The notes under the pieces: generated by a model
What the model was told of the DNA's origin: nothing
The model's input: only the letters and a program-made list of their open reading frames with translations
Database searches by the model: none
Position numbers and translations under genes: made by a program
Assembly: GCA_027484725.1 (NCBI GenBank)
Contig: JAIXSK010000016.1
Coordinates: forward strand, 186,001 to 250,000
Source: Flavobacterium sp.
GTDB taxonomy: Bacteria; Bacteroidota; Bacteroidia; Flavobacteriales; Flavobacteriaceae
Length of the DNA: 64,000 bases
Direction: 5' to 3'
In this document: piece after piece, positions 52,445 to 60,230 of the stretch
How positions within the stretch are numbered: position 1 is the first letter of the stretch
Layout: each line of letters begins with the position of its first letter

Positions 52445-52714
52445 ATGGCAAATGTTAGAAATTTAAAAAAAGATATCAATTTTGTTTTGGGCGATATCAT
52501 TGAAGCGGTTTATTTGTATGAACTTTCTACAACCGGAAAGCCTTCAGATGCGAGCAATGCTGTGATTGAAGAGGCCATTCGCGCTTTTGACAGTTTGATT
52601 GCCAAAGTGAACGCCAAAAACGTTGAAAATAAAAAAGCACACTTCAAACAAATCAATCAAGAACTTGAAGAAACTGCCAATCAATTGGTTGACAAAATCA
52701 ACGCTTTGCAATAG
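52445..52714 (+). CDS. Small conserved protein of unknown function
   Basis: 89 residues, strongly helical and charged, with no signal or membrane helix. Patches DINFVLGDIIEAVYLYEL and DSLIAKVNAKNVENKKAHF are visible. No named family is recognised, though similar proteins are common in flavobacteria. It has its own promoter box and is followed by tRNA-Thr. Function unknown. Confidence 0.7.
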   Translation: MANVRNLKKDINFVLGDIIEAVYLYELSTTGKPSDASNAVIEEAIRAFDSLIAKVNAKNVENKKAHFKQINQELEETANQLVDKINALQ

Positions 52715-52746
52715 TTTGATTTGTTCTAAAAAATTGTGATTTTATT

Positions 52747-52776
52747 TTGCATAATTAAAATTCACTTCTATATTTG
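52747..52776 (+). promoter_or_regulatory. Promoter of tRNA-Thr
   Basis: TTG at 52747-52749, spacer 19, perfect TATATTTG at 52769-52776, 18 bases before the tRNA. It is the cleanest promoter in the window. Confidence 0.8.
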
Positions 52777-52794
52777 CAAACGAAATCACCAATT

Positions 52795-52868
52795 GCCGGT
52801 GTAGCTCAGCTGGCTAGAGCAGCTGATTTGTAATCAGCAGGTCGTGGGTTCGAGTCCCTCCATCGGCT
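52795..52868 (+). tRNA. tRNA-Thr, anticodon TGT
   Basis: 74 bases. The acceptor stem GCCGGTG pairs with CATCGGC (one G-T pair); the D arm contains AGCTCAGC; the anticodon arm CTGAT-TTGTAAT-CAG places TGT at the anticodon; the T arm has GTTCGAGTCCC; the discriminator base is T. No CCA is encoded. Confidence 0.96.
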
Positions 52869-52869
52869 C

Positions 52870-52900
52870 AAAAAAACCACCTTTTTCGGGTGGTTTTTTT
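52870..52900. terminator. Bidirectional terminator after tRNA-Thr
   Basis: Stem CCACC/GGTGG (extendable with AA/TT) flanked by seven A on the left and seven T on the right, loop TTTTTCG. It serves the tRNA on plus and the DUF4369 gene ending at 52907 on minus. Confidence 0.8.
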
Positions 52901-52906
52901 ATTTTA

Positions 52907-53617
52907 TTAACTTCCGCTTTTCAATCGAACCCGATACAACTCCATCAGTTTTTTTCCGTACAAAGATTTTTTGATAGATTCAGGCATTGATTTTTGAATG
53001 GTATCTAAATATTTAAGTCCAACATTCGGAATTTCGGTTAAAACTACATAAGGAGCAACTTCGCGATTTCGGTGGTTCAAAGCAAAATTCACAGCGTACA
53101 AATAGCGGCGTTTGAGTACTTCTTTTTGCGCTTTTTGAACACTGTCTAATTGTTTTTGATTTTTGTTTTTAAAGGCTTTAAACCCAATTTGAATGAGTTC
53201 CAAATCTTGATCGGTGAATCGGCTGTTGATACTTTTGAATTCATCGTAGATTTTTTGGTTGGCCGATCCGGTGATTTTTCCCGAAGAGAAAGCATCAAGC
53301 GAGGTTTCGACTCTGATGTGTCCGGGTTCAGCAAAAAAAGTAAGTTGATCGTCTTTTGACTGGGTTGCGCCTCGGTCTAAAATCAATTGAATTACTTCGG
53401 GTTCTTTTAAATCTAATTGAACCTGAAAATCAGAACTTCCGTTGATGCGAATAGTGTCTAGATAGACCAAAGCTGTATCACCTAATTTCTGTACGTACAA
53501 GGTTCCTTTTTTGAGGCCTTCAACCTTACCGCTCAGTTGTAATTGCTGTTTGCTCTCTGCTTTTTTGCAAGCGGTCAAAAGCCATCCGCTGATGCATATA
53601 ATGACAATTTTTTTCAT
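52907..53617 (-). CDS. Lipoprotein with DUF4369 domain
   Basis: 236 residues. Signal peptide with lipobox LTAC, Cys17. A DUF4369 domain (about 27-125: LSGKVEGLKKGTLYVQKLGD, TFFAEPGHIRVETSLDAFSSGKITGS) is the module that usually precedes a thioredoxin-like domain in TlpA-type proteins. Here the thioredoxin domain is missing; a helical C-terminal part follows. Function unknown; it is not the disulfide reductase itself. Confidence 0.8.
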   Translation of the reverse strand: MKKIVIICISGWLLTACKKAESKQQLQLSGKVEGLKKGTLYVQKLGDTALVYLDTIRINGSSDFQVQLDLKEPEVIQLILDRGATQSKDDQLTFFAEPGHIRVETSLDAFSSGKITGSANQKIYDEFKSINSRFTDQDLELIQIGFKAFKNKNQKQLDSVQKAQKEVLKRRYLYAVNFALNHRNREVAPYVVLTEIPNVGLKYLDTIQKSMPESIKKSLYGKKLMELYRVRLKSGS

Positions 53618-53637
53618 GGATTTTTTTGGGCAAATAA

Positions 53638-53676
53638 ATAAAAAAAATCCTCAAAACTAAATGTCTGGAGGATTTT
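53638..53676 (-). terminator. Terminator of the M61 peptidase gene
   Basis: Read on the minus strand: AAAATCCTC, 15-base loop, GAGGATTTT, then more T (seven A on plus at 53641-53647). Nine perfect pairs. Confidence 0.75.
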
Positions 53677-53691
53677 ATAGATTGATTCAAC

Positions 53692-55527
53692 TTAACCTTT
53701 AAGCCAAGCTTCGCGCAAAGTTTTCTGGGTGTTTGGGTCTGCTTTAAAACCAACAGAGTACTCTTGAGGAATTTGTACTTTTCCTTTGATGAATTGCTCT
53801 TTTCCGTCGCGTTTAATTTTTACACTCACATCATCGCCTTCTTGCCAGGTTTGACTGGCCATAATGAGTTCATAAATATTGTCTAAGTTGTACGCTTTTT
53901 GGTTGACTTCAAGTAATTGATCTCCGGGTTTAATGCCCAAATTCATATAGAAAACATTCAATTCAACATCTGATCTTACGGAAATCTCTTTGGTTTGCGG
54001 GTCAATGTCAATGTTGGGAACTTGTCCTTTGATGAATGGATTTCCCGGGTTTTTGACCGAAGTTTTCACAATGCCCATTTTGGCCAAGTATTCATCATAC
54101 GGTATCGGATTGGGTCCGGCTACATATTTTTGTAAAAAAGCGCCAACTTCCGGATAGGTGAGTGCTGTAATTTTGGCAAACAATTCACTGTCGTCAAAAG
54201 CTTTATGCACGCCGTATTCTGCTGATAATTTGCGCATTAAATCAAGAATTCCTCTGCTTCCGTTGCTTTTCTCTCGGATGATGATGTCAATACACATCCC
54301 TATCAATGCCCCTTTTTCATATACATTCAGATATTGATCTTTGTATGGTTTGGTTAGTACATTGGCACTCATTTCTGTAAACGGCATGGTGTCGTTGAGG
54401 TTGTTGGCATTGCTCATTTTTGAGGCAATACGCGTGAAAAAATCATCCTCAGAAATCAATCCTTGATTCACTTGAAATAAGTTGGCAAAATACTCTGTCA
54501 CGCCTTCATACATCCACAAATGTTGGGACATTTTAGGAGACGTAAAATCAAAGTTTTGAATTTCTTTTGAATGGATGGTCAGCGGAGTCACGATGTGAAA
54601 AAATTCATGCGAAACCACATCTTTGAGTTGTTCGGCCAAATCTGTAGCAGGCATTTGCTCAGGCATCACAACGGTGGTTGCAGTTGGATGTTCAAGTGCA
54701 CCAAAACCCTGCGCATCATGACCGGACTGCATATCTGATAAATAAATCAAAACACTATATTTGCTTGTGGTGTTGATGCTACCCAAGAAGTTTTTCTGAG
54801 CGGTCATCATGGTTTGCATGGCCGGAGCCACTTCTTCTGCCGAATGAACTCCGTTGGGCGAATATACCGCAATGAGTATATCCATACCATTTACCTTGAA
54901 GGTTTGATAATCGGGTTTGCTGTACATGATTGGGTTTTCAACCAATTCGTTGTAACGACTCGTGGTAAATTGATCCAGAGTTTTAGAAGGATTACTATCG
55001 GTCATTGAAGTTGCGCCCCACAAATTTTCAGGGTGTTCAATAGTGAGTTGGTAAGGATTTTCAGCATAATTATCAAAAAAACCTACAAAACAATGCGTGT
55101 TGAGCAAGATGTTTTTACCAGATTCAATGTTGCTTCCGGCCGGAGAGAAAATATCGTGGGTATCTTCTACATCATAAGTATCATTGACTTTGTAGCTAAT
55201 TGATTCCAATTTACTTGCGTTGCTGATTTTCCAAGAATTGTCATCAATTTGGGTCACTTCTAGATAAGCACCTTTTTTGTCGTAGGCTTTCAATTGCGCG
55301 ACAAATTTTCCGTAATTATCGGCTGAATAAGTGCCGGGAATAATTTTTGGCAAATGATAAATCACCTCTGAACTGTTGATTTTAGGAGCAATGACCGTTA
55401 CCGGAACTTGATCGTTTTCAATTGTGTTCAAATCAATTTTAACTTGAACAGCATTTTTACTTTGTGCGTTGAGTTGCCCAATTCCCAAACAAGTAAGTGT
55501 CGAGAATACAAAAAATAGTTTTTTCAT
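53692..55527 (-). CDS. M61 family (glycyl aminopeptidase-like) metallopeptidase with PDZ domain
   Basis: 611 residues. Signal peptide (KKLFFVFSTLTCLGIGQLNAQ). An N-terminal beta domain of about 200 residues precedes the catalytic domain with the zinc motif HEFFH (His307, Glu308, His311) and the third ligand in WMYEGVTEYFAN. A C-terminal PDZ domain (about 505-600, LGIKPGDQLLEVNQ) follows. A periplasmic or surface peptidase; the natural substrate is not known. TACTTTTG (minus, 55564-55557) is a perfect -7 box upstream. Confidence 0.9.
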   Translation of the reverse strand: MKKLFFVFSTLTCLGIGQLNAQSKNAVQVKIDLNTIENDQVPVTVIAPKINSSEVIYHLPKIIPGTYSADNYGKFVAQLKAYDKKGAYLEVTQIDDNSWKISNASKLESISYKVNDTYDVEDTHDIFSPAGSNIESGKNILLNTHCFVGFFDNYAENPYQLTIEHPENLWGATSMTDSNPSKTLDQFTTSRYNELVENPIMYSKPDYQTFKVNGMDILIAVYSPNGVHSAEEVAPAMQTMMTAQKNFLGSINTTSKYSVLIYLSDMQSGHDAQGFGALEHPTATTVVMPEQMPATDLAEQLKDVVSHEFFHIVTPLTIHSKEIQNFDFTSPKMSQHLWMYEGVTEYFANLFQVNQGLISEDDFFTRIASKMSNANNLNDTMPFTEMSANVLTKPYKDQYLNVYEKGALIGMCIDIIIREKSNGSRGILDLMRKLSAEYGVHKAFDDSELFAKITALTYPEVGAFLQKYVAGPNPIPYDEYLAKMGIVKTSVKNPGNPFIKGQVPNIDIDPQTKEISVRSDVELNVFYMNLGIKPGDQLLEVNQKAYNLDNIYELIMASQTWQEGDDVSVKIKRDGKEQFIKGKVQIPQEYSVGFKADPNTQKTLREAWLKG

Positions 55528-55556
55528 AATTGGTTTTTAAGGTGCCTTTTCGACGC

Positions 55557-55564
55557 CAAAAGTA
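55557..55564 (-). promoter_or_regulatory. -7 promoter box of the M61 peptidase gene
   Basis: CAAAAGTA on plus is TACTTTTG on minus, a perfect TAnnTTTG, about 30 bases ahead of the ATG. -33 is unclear. Confidence 0.5.
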
Positions 55565-55580
55565 TGAAAATGTTTCTGTG

Positions 55581-56516
55581 CTAGAGTGATTTTATGAATT
55601 CATTGATGGACTGAGTTAATTCGGGCATGATGGGTACTTCAGGTTGACCACTCAAAGTTGCATTGGCCATCATATCATCGGAGGTAATTTTTTTAAAGAC
55701 GTGGTTCATATCTGCGATGATTTTGAATTGCGAATCGGGTTTGGCCGTTTTGAGCAATTGTGCATCTGAGGCCGGAACTTGAATGTCGCGACTGCCATTG
55801 ATGAGCAAAACCGGAATTTTGAGTTTCTGAATTTCTGTGCGCGGATTGTATTTAAGCCATGAAATCATATACGGTTGTACGCTCTCGCGAAACAAAATAC
55901 CCATAGCTGGATTTTTGAGTTCAAAGGTTTGCCCTTTTTTAAGAATCTCTAAATCTTCTTTCACTTCAGCGCTCATGCTAGGTGCTTGTTTTTCAATTTG
56001 CTCGACCAAAACTTCGTCAATCGGGCGGCCAGCTCCGGCCACTGAAACAAAAGCATCTGCTTGTGATTGTGCAGCCACCATACCAATTAATGAGCCTTCA
56101 CTATGACCAATGAGTATGATTTTGCGGTATTTTTTCTGCGCTTTAAAAAACTGAGTTATTTCTTTAACATCAGTAATAAAATCTTCAAACGACAAATCTT
56201 TTTCAGACAAAGTTCCTTGCGCCATTTGAGCAATGATGCGTTTGTCAAAAGTGTAGGCAGCAATTTGGTTTTGTGCCAGACTTTCAGCCAAGTATTTAAG
56301 TGAGTTATTCTCTAATCCGGCTTGATTTCCGTTGCGATCGGTTGGCCCCGAACCGGCAATAATAATGGCTAAATCAGTATTTTTGGTAGTTTTATTCGCA
56401 CTGTACAAAGTTCCTTTAATCAGGTTGTTTACATCAACTTCTTGTGTGGTAAAACTCTTTTCTTGTGCCCAATTTTTTCCGAAAATGAGCAAGGCTAAAA
56501 TCAGTAATTTTTTCAT
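55581..56516 (-). CDS. Alpha/beta hydrolase, exported
   Basis: 311 residues. Signal peptide (KKLLILALLIFGKNWAQ). The fold shows LAIIIAGSGPTDRNGNQAG, the nucleophile elbow GHSEGS, and PVLLINGSRDIQVPASDAQLL with the Asp, and the His in ADMNHVFK. The serine, aspartate and histidine triad is intact. The DRNGNQAG region is typical of the YqiA/YfhR-like family of exported esterase-like proteins. Substrate unknown. It is one base after the PH-like gene and 53 bases before the M61 peptidase gene. Confidence 0.85.
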   Translation of the reverse strand: MKKLLILALLIFGKNWAQEKSFTTQEVDVNNLIKGTLYSANKTTKNTDLAIIIAGSGPTDRNGNQAGLENNSLKYLAESLAQNQIAAYTFDKRIIAQMAQGTLSEKDLSFEDFITDVKEITQFFKAQKKYRKIILIGHSEGSLIGMVAAQSQADAFVSVAGAGRPIDEVLVEQIEKQAPSMSAEVKEDLEILKKGQTFELKNPAMGILFRESVQPYMISWLKYNPRTEIQKLKIPVLLINGSRDIQVPASDAQLLKTAKPDSQFKIIADMNHVFKKITSDDMMANATLSGQPEVPIMPELTQSINEFIKSL

Positions 56517-56517
56517 T

Positions 56518-56859
56518 TTATGATTGGTTTAAAAGTGACAGACAGTTTTCAGGATTTTCAACTTCAATATATAACTTGTTGTAATAGTGATTTTTGAGTG
56601 CAACAATGATGGTGTTTTTTTCACGCGTCATGTCCCAAAAATTCTTCTTTCCTTTCAAATAATAGGTTCCGGCAATGATGACAAACGGAACATAAGTTCC
56701 AACCCTAAATCCGCAGAATTTATGAAGTTCTTCTTGATCTTGATAGGCTTTGACAACATTTTCTTTAGGAACGATAACTTTGGATCTCAATGCCCAGATT
56801 TTGTGCATTCCTTTGATGTGAAAGACATAATGATGGTCTTGAATTTCAAGGGTAACCAT
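56518..56859 (-). CDS. Small protein of unknown function, PH-like
   Basis: 113 residues. The sequence is beta-rich, with no signal peptide and no clear membrane helix (a moderately hydrophobic stretch VPFVIIAGTYYL sits in the middle). The patch FWDMTREKNTIIVALKNHYYNKLYIEVENPE is distinctive and resembles bacterial PH-domain proteins, but I cannot assign it firmly. It is the third of four minus-strand genes (DUF2089, membrane protein, this, alpha/beta hydrolase). Confidence 0.6.
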   Translation of the reverse strand: MVTLEIQDHHYVFHIKGMHKIWALRSKVIVPKENVVKAYQDQEELHKFCGFRVGTYVPFVIIAGTYYLKGKKNFWDMTREKNTIIVALKNHYYNKLYIEVENPENCLSLLNQS

Positions 56860-56871
56860 GGTATGATGTTT

Positions 56872-57453
56872 TTAATGAATAACTGAAATAAAATATTTTG
56901 AAAGAATTTCGGCCAACAGCAAAACCAAAATAAAGTAGATGTTGTTGCGTATGCCTTTACTGTTGGTAGCTACTTTAAAACCGTTGAACAACCAAATAAC
57001 ACTGATGATCAATGCTGAAAGCATAACAACAGCTTCTGCCAATAACAAAGCCAAAGATGCGGCAGAAGGTTCATAGTTGCCTCCGTTTTGGAAGGCCTCT
57101 AAAATTTGATTTCCGGTTAAATAACTCGCCTGACGTATGTTAAAAAAAGTAATCAATACAAAAGGTGCCTTAGCCCAAAGTGTGGGGTAGAGCACATCTA
57201 CTAACCTGGTTTTTGAGTTGATGAATTTGCCCAAACCAAAAAGCAATACAGCGCAAATGCCACAGGTAATCAACAAATCAAACAAAGGTTCAGCATAACT
57301 TACTTTTTGGGTAAAATGTAAATCGAAGACACCGTCAAAACGGGCGTTGAAAGCATAGCCCAAAACCGCTCCGAGCAACAAAGTGACTAATCCGATAAGC
57401 AATTGTTTTTGCTCTGATGTTCTTTCAAAAGGATTTAAAATAAAAGCCATCAT
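56872..57453 (-). CDS. Membrane protein, YIP1-like
   Basis: 193 residues with about five membrane helices. A short cytoplasmic start FILNPFERTSEQKQ is followed by helices near 20-40, 60-78, 90-105, 130-155 and 170-190. The pattern resembles the Yip1 domain of small membrane proteins in bacteria. It overlaps the DUF2089 gene (ATGA), so the two are co-translated. No function known. Confidence 0.7.
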   Translation of the reverse strand: MMAFILNPFERTSEQKQLLIGLVTLLLGAVLGYAFNARFDGVFDLHFTQKVSYAEPLFDLLITCGICAVLLFGLGKFINSKTRLVDVLYPTLWAKAPFVLITFFNIRQASYLTGNQILEAFQNGGNYEPSAASLALLLAEAVVMLSALIISVIWLFNGFKVATNSKGIRNNIYFILVLLLAEILSKYFISVIH

Positions 57454-57734
57454 GATTGATATTTTTCTTTAAGGTTTTGTACTTTTTGAATCAAATCATC
57501 GAGTTTGTTGCGCACCGTTGGGTAGCTATTGCCCATTTGTGTAGCCATTTCTTTAAGACTACCGCTGCTGAGCAAAAACTGGATGATGAAGTTTTGTTCG
57601 TCTTCAGTTAACTGAAGCAACATAGGCAATGAATAGTTGCCAGATACTTGCGTGCTGCAAACACTACAACTGAGCTGTGAGACCGACAGCGGTTGTTCAC
57701 AACCCGGACATTGAATGGGAAGTTTTGGACGCAT
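57450..57734 (-). CDS. DUF2089 family zinc-ribbon / helix-turn-helix protein
   Basis: 94 residues. An N-terminal zinc ribbon with Cys pairs (CPGCEQPLSVSQLSCSVC) is followed by a helix-turn-helix-like part (LKEMATQMGNSYPTVRNKLDDLI, about 58-80), as in DUF2089 proteins. Likely a DNA-binding regulator of its own operon, by inference only. A perfect -7 box (TAACTTTG on the minus strand) lies just upstream. Confidence 0.82.
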   Translation of the reverse strand: MRPKLPIQCPGCEQPLSVSQLSCSVCSTQVSGNYSLPMLLQLTEDEQNFIIQFLLSSGSLKEMATQMGNSYPTVRNKLDDLIQKVQNLKEKYQS

Positions 57735-57754
57735 AGATTGTTTTTTTGATGAAG

Positions 57755-57762
57755 CAAAGTTA
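57755..57762 (-). promoter_or_regulatory. -7 promoter box of the DUF2089 operon
   Basis: CAAAGTTA on plus is TAACTTTG on minus, a perfect match, 20 bases ahead of the start codon. No TTG at the -33 distance; such a -33-less promoter could need an activator. Confidence 0.5.
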
Positions 57763-57823
57763 AATAAAATTAAAATACATTTTAATAAAATTAAAAAATA
57801 AATCTACAATATTTATTTTAATA

Positions 57824-57851
57824 ATAAAAAAGCGCCATGATTTTGGCGCTT
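57824..57851 (-). terminator. Second terminator hairpin after the TIGR03643 gene
   Basis: AAGCGCC / GGCGCTT stem, eight-base loop, followed on the minus strand by six T. It lies 16 bases past the first hairpin, so the two stand in tandem. Confidence 0.7.
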
Positions 57852-57859
57852 GTGCATCA

Positions 57860-57889
57860 TAAAAAAACTCCTGCTGGTGCAGCAGGAGT
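57860..57889 (-). terminator. First terminator hairpin after the TIGR03643 gene
   Basis: Perfect ten-base-pair stem ACTCCTGCTG / CAGCAGGAGT with a GTG loop on plus, followed on minus by seven T. Located six bases past the stop codon. Confidence 0.85.
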
Positions 57890-57894
57890 CATTA

Positions 57895-58167
57895 TTAGAA
57901 TTTATTTTTGATGTAGTATTTACCGTCTAATTCGTCGTCAAAATCATCTATCCGTATTGGCTTGGGCTTTGGTTTTACGGCGTTGGCTTTTTTTTTCCAC
58001 ACCTCGTATTGGTCAGCGGGCATTCGTTTTTTCATAATCTCGAGCACTTCTTTTTCATCAATGCCGAGTTCTTTTTTTATTACCTCAAAAGGGTTTCTTT
58101 CTTCAAGGGCCAGCGAAATCAGTCTTTCGTTTTCTTCCCTAGTAAGCTCGCGTCTACTCTTTTTCAT
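57895..58167 (-). CDS. Small conserved protein, TIGR03643/DUF2805 family
   Basis: 90 residues. The charged helical start (RRELTREENERLISLALEERNPFEVIKKELGIDEKEVLEIMKKRM) matches the TIGR03643 pattern with a probable DNA-binding-like helix-turn-helix core. The rest is basic then acidic (KPKPKPIRIDDFDDELDGKYYI). Function unknown. It has two terminators immediately downstream and is not co-transcribed with the DUF2089 set. Confidence 0.8.
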   Translation of the reverse strand: MKKSRRELTREENERLISLALEERNPFEVIKKELGIDEKEVLEIMKKRMPADQYEVWKKKANAVKPKPKPIRIDDFDDELDGKYYIKNKF

Positions 58168-58268
58168 GGGTTGAAAATTATTTCAAAGGTGTTTTTTTGA
58201 TTAATTATGTTTTTGTGTATCCAATATTAATAAAAAAAATTATTCGTTGACATCTGCCTTAAAAAAAA

Positions 58269-59099
58269 TTATTCCGGCGCAGTGGGCTTTCTTTTGGCTT
58301 GAAACGGAATCATCAGCAAAGCTTGAATTCGGTTGTGCTCTTTTTCTTCTGGGTGCGTATCTACACCATAAACAATACGTTCTTTGGGCAAAGTCATATA
58401 AGTGCCCAAAAGACGATCCCAAACAGAGAATATGTTTCCGTAATTACTGTCGGTATAAGGCAATTTGTAATGATGATGAACTTTATGCATGTCTGGTGAT
58501 ACAATCAAATAACTCAACCACAAATCAAGTTTTCCGGGCAGACTGATATTGGCATGGTTGAATTGCGTAGCCACCACCGATAAGGTTTGATATAAGAAAA
58601 TCATCCACATCGGGCAGCCCACTATGACAACGCCCAAAGTTGTAAAAACAAACCTCAGGACACTTTCACCCGGATGATGTCGGTTGGCTGAAGTTGTATC
58701 AATCCAAGTGTCGGTGTGATGAATCAAATGAAATCGCCAAAGCCAAGAAACTTTGTGCTCAATCCAATGAATCAAATAGGCACCAAAGAAATCCATGAGC
58801 AGCAGACCTACAAATGCATACAGTAAAATGGGCATTTCAGGAAGCCATTGCAGCAATCCATAATGATTTACCGTTACCCAATCAGAAGTTTTAACCAAGA
58901 TAAAAGCCAGCAAAAAATTGATGACAATGGTGGTGAGTGTAAAAAAGATATTGATTCCGGCATGTTGCCATTTGTTGTATTTTAATTTAAATAGCGGAAA
59001 CTGATTTTCAATCAACCAAAAAAGCGTGATGCCGCTCACCAAAATAAGGCTTCGGTGCCATGAAGGAATCGTTTCAAAATAAGAAATAATCTGTTCCAT
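58269..59099 (-). CDS. Fatty acid hydroxylase / sterol desaturase family protein
   Basis: 276 residues, membrane protein with four helices in the first 125 residues. The di-iron His boxes are present: HWIEHKVSWLWRFHLIHHTD, NRHHPGES, and HKVHHHYKLPYTDSNYG. Members hydroxylate or desaturate membrane lipids; which lipid is not known. It is the last gene of a three-gene minus-strand unit with AlkB and DUF2721, nine bases after AlkB. Confidence 0.9.
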   Translation of the reverse strand: MEQIISYFETIPSWHRSLILVSGITLFWLIENQFPLFKLKYNKWQHAGINIFFTLTTIVINFLLAFILVKTSDWVTVNHYGLLQWLPEMPILLYAFVGLLLMDFFGAYLIHWIEHKVSWLWRFHLIHHTDTWIDTTSANRHHPGESVLRFVFTTLGVVIVGCPMWMIFLYQTLSVVATQFNHANISLPGKLDLWLSYLIVSPDMHKVHHHYKLPYTDSNYGNIFSVWDRLLGTYMTLPKERIVYGVDTHPEEKEHNRIQALLMIPFQAKRKPTAPE

Positions 59100-59108
59100 A
59101 AATAAAAT

Positions 59109-59708
59109 TTAATATATAACCCGAAATGTCAAATTGATTCGGCCGCCCACAGGTTGTGCCGTTTTTGAAATTTGATGCTTCCAAAAATGTTGTGTGCTTC
59201 CTTTCATCAAAAGTAAACTTCCGTGTTCAAGCAGTATTTTTTGTTTGATATCCAGCGAATTGTGTTTGAGATGAAACCACCTTGGCGCGCCCAAACTCAC
59301 CGATGCAATTACCGGATTTTGTCCGAGTTCTTTTTCATCATCGGCATGCCAACCATTGCTGTCTTTACCATCGCGGTAGTAATTGAGTAAAACAGTCGTG
59401 AACGAAACATCGGCAACGCTTTCTATTTGATATTTGATTTTTTGCAACAGCAAAGTCCACGGATGCGGTTGCATGATGATATTTGAGTAAGCGTATGGTT
59501 TGCCATCGTTTCCGAATAGCGATGTGAGTCGCGGCTGCGGATGTTCTTTTCCGAATACTTTGATGGTATCTTGCTGCCAAGGGGTTTGATCGCGCAGGGT
59601 TATGAATAAATCATCGGCGATGTCCGGCAAAAAAAATCCCGGATGATAAACGATTTCCGCATCGGGCAAATCAAGCTGTAAAGGTTCTGGTTTAAATAGC
59701 GAATTCAT
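59109..59708 (-). CDS. alkB: AlkB-type 2-oxoglutarate/Fe(II)-dependent dioxygenase
   Basis: 199 residues. Iron ligands His-x-Asp (NGWHADDEKELG) and the later His (STQHFWKHQI), plus the 2-oxoglutarate Arg region (GGRINLTFRVI). The nucleotide-recognition lid includes VLLNYYRDGKD. It removes alkyl damage from nucleic acid bases. Short length is normal for this AlkB subfamily. Two bases lie between its start and the DUF2721 gene. Confidence 0.9.
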   Translation of the reverse strand: MNSLFKPEPLQLDLPDAEIVYHPGFFLPDIADDLFITLRDQTPWQQDTIKVFGKEHPQPRLTSLFGNDGKPYAYSNIIMQPHPWTLLLQKIKYQIESVADVSFTTVLLNYYRDGKDSNGWHADDEKELGQNPVIASVSLGAPRWFHLKHNSLDIKQKILLEHGSLLLMKGSTQHFWKHQISKTAQPVGGRINLTFRVIY

Positions 59709-59710
59709 CT

Positions 59711-60106
59711 TTATTGTTCATCGATTAAACCACTCAAATGTACGCGTAAAGCTTCAACTGAAATACTGATTTCCCAAAACGAAATGCCCAACGAGACAAG
59801 CAAACACAGCAAACTGATGCCAAACAAATAAATTCCGGCCAAATGCTGTTCTAAAAACAAAAGTAGCATGGCAAAAACCGACATAAACAAGCACAAAACG
59901 CCAAACATTTGCATGTATCTAATGAGTGTGAGGCGCAAATTAAGATTTTTGATTTCAAGTAAAGTTGATGGGCTGGCCTTCTCGTCGTAATTTTTTTTGA
60001 GTCCGCGAATAATGCTTGCTATGGTCAAAAACCGGTTGGTATAGGCCAATAAAATGAGTGAAGTAGCTGAAAAAAGCAGGGCAGGAGTTTCAATAGTCAG
60101 AGTCAT
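59711..60106 (-). CDS. DUF2721 family membrane protein
   Basis: 131 residues with three predicted helices (about 5-25, 65-88 and 90-115). Matches the DUF2721 pattern (ILLAYTNRFLTIASIIRGL). Function unknown. It begins a three-gene operon with alkB and the hydroxylase. The gap to the secreted-repeat gene on the opposite strand is 124 bases and must hold two divergent promoters. Confidence 0.75.
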   Translation of the reverse strand: MTLTIETPALLFSATSLILLAYTNRFLTIASIIRGLKKNYDEKASPSTLLEIKNLNLRLTLIRYMQMFGVLCLFMSVFAMLLLFLEQHLAGIYLFGISLLCLLVSLGISFWEISISVEALRVHLSGLIDEQ

Positions 60107-60230
60107 AGTGCTTTGTATTTGATGTTTGTTTTTGCGCCCATAGCGCGCCTAGATGTGTGCAATTTACTAATAGTTAAATAAAGAAAGCATGATTTTAAAA
60201 TAACAAATTAGTACTAACTTGCAGCCTGTA

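Noticed and set aside
52445..52714. 89-residue protein considered as a toxin-antitoxin member
   Set aside because: No partner gene is adjacent and no toxin or antitoxin motif is visible; it has its own promoter.
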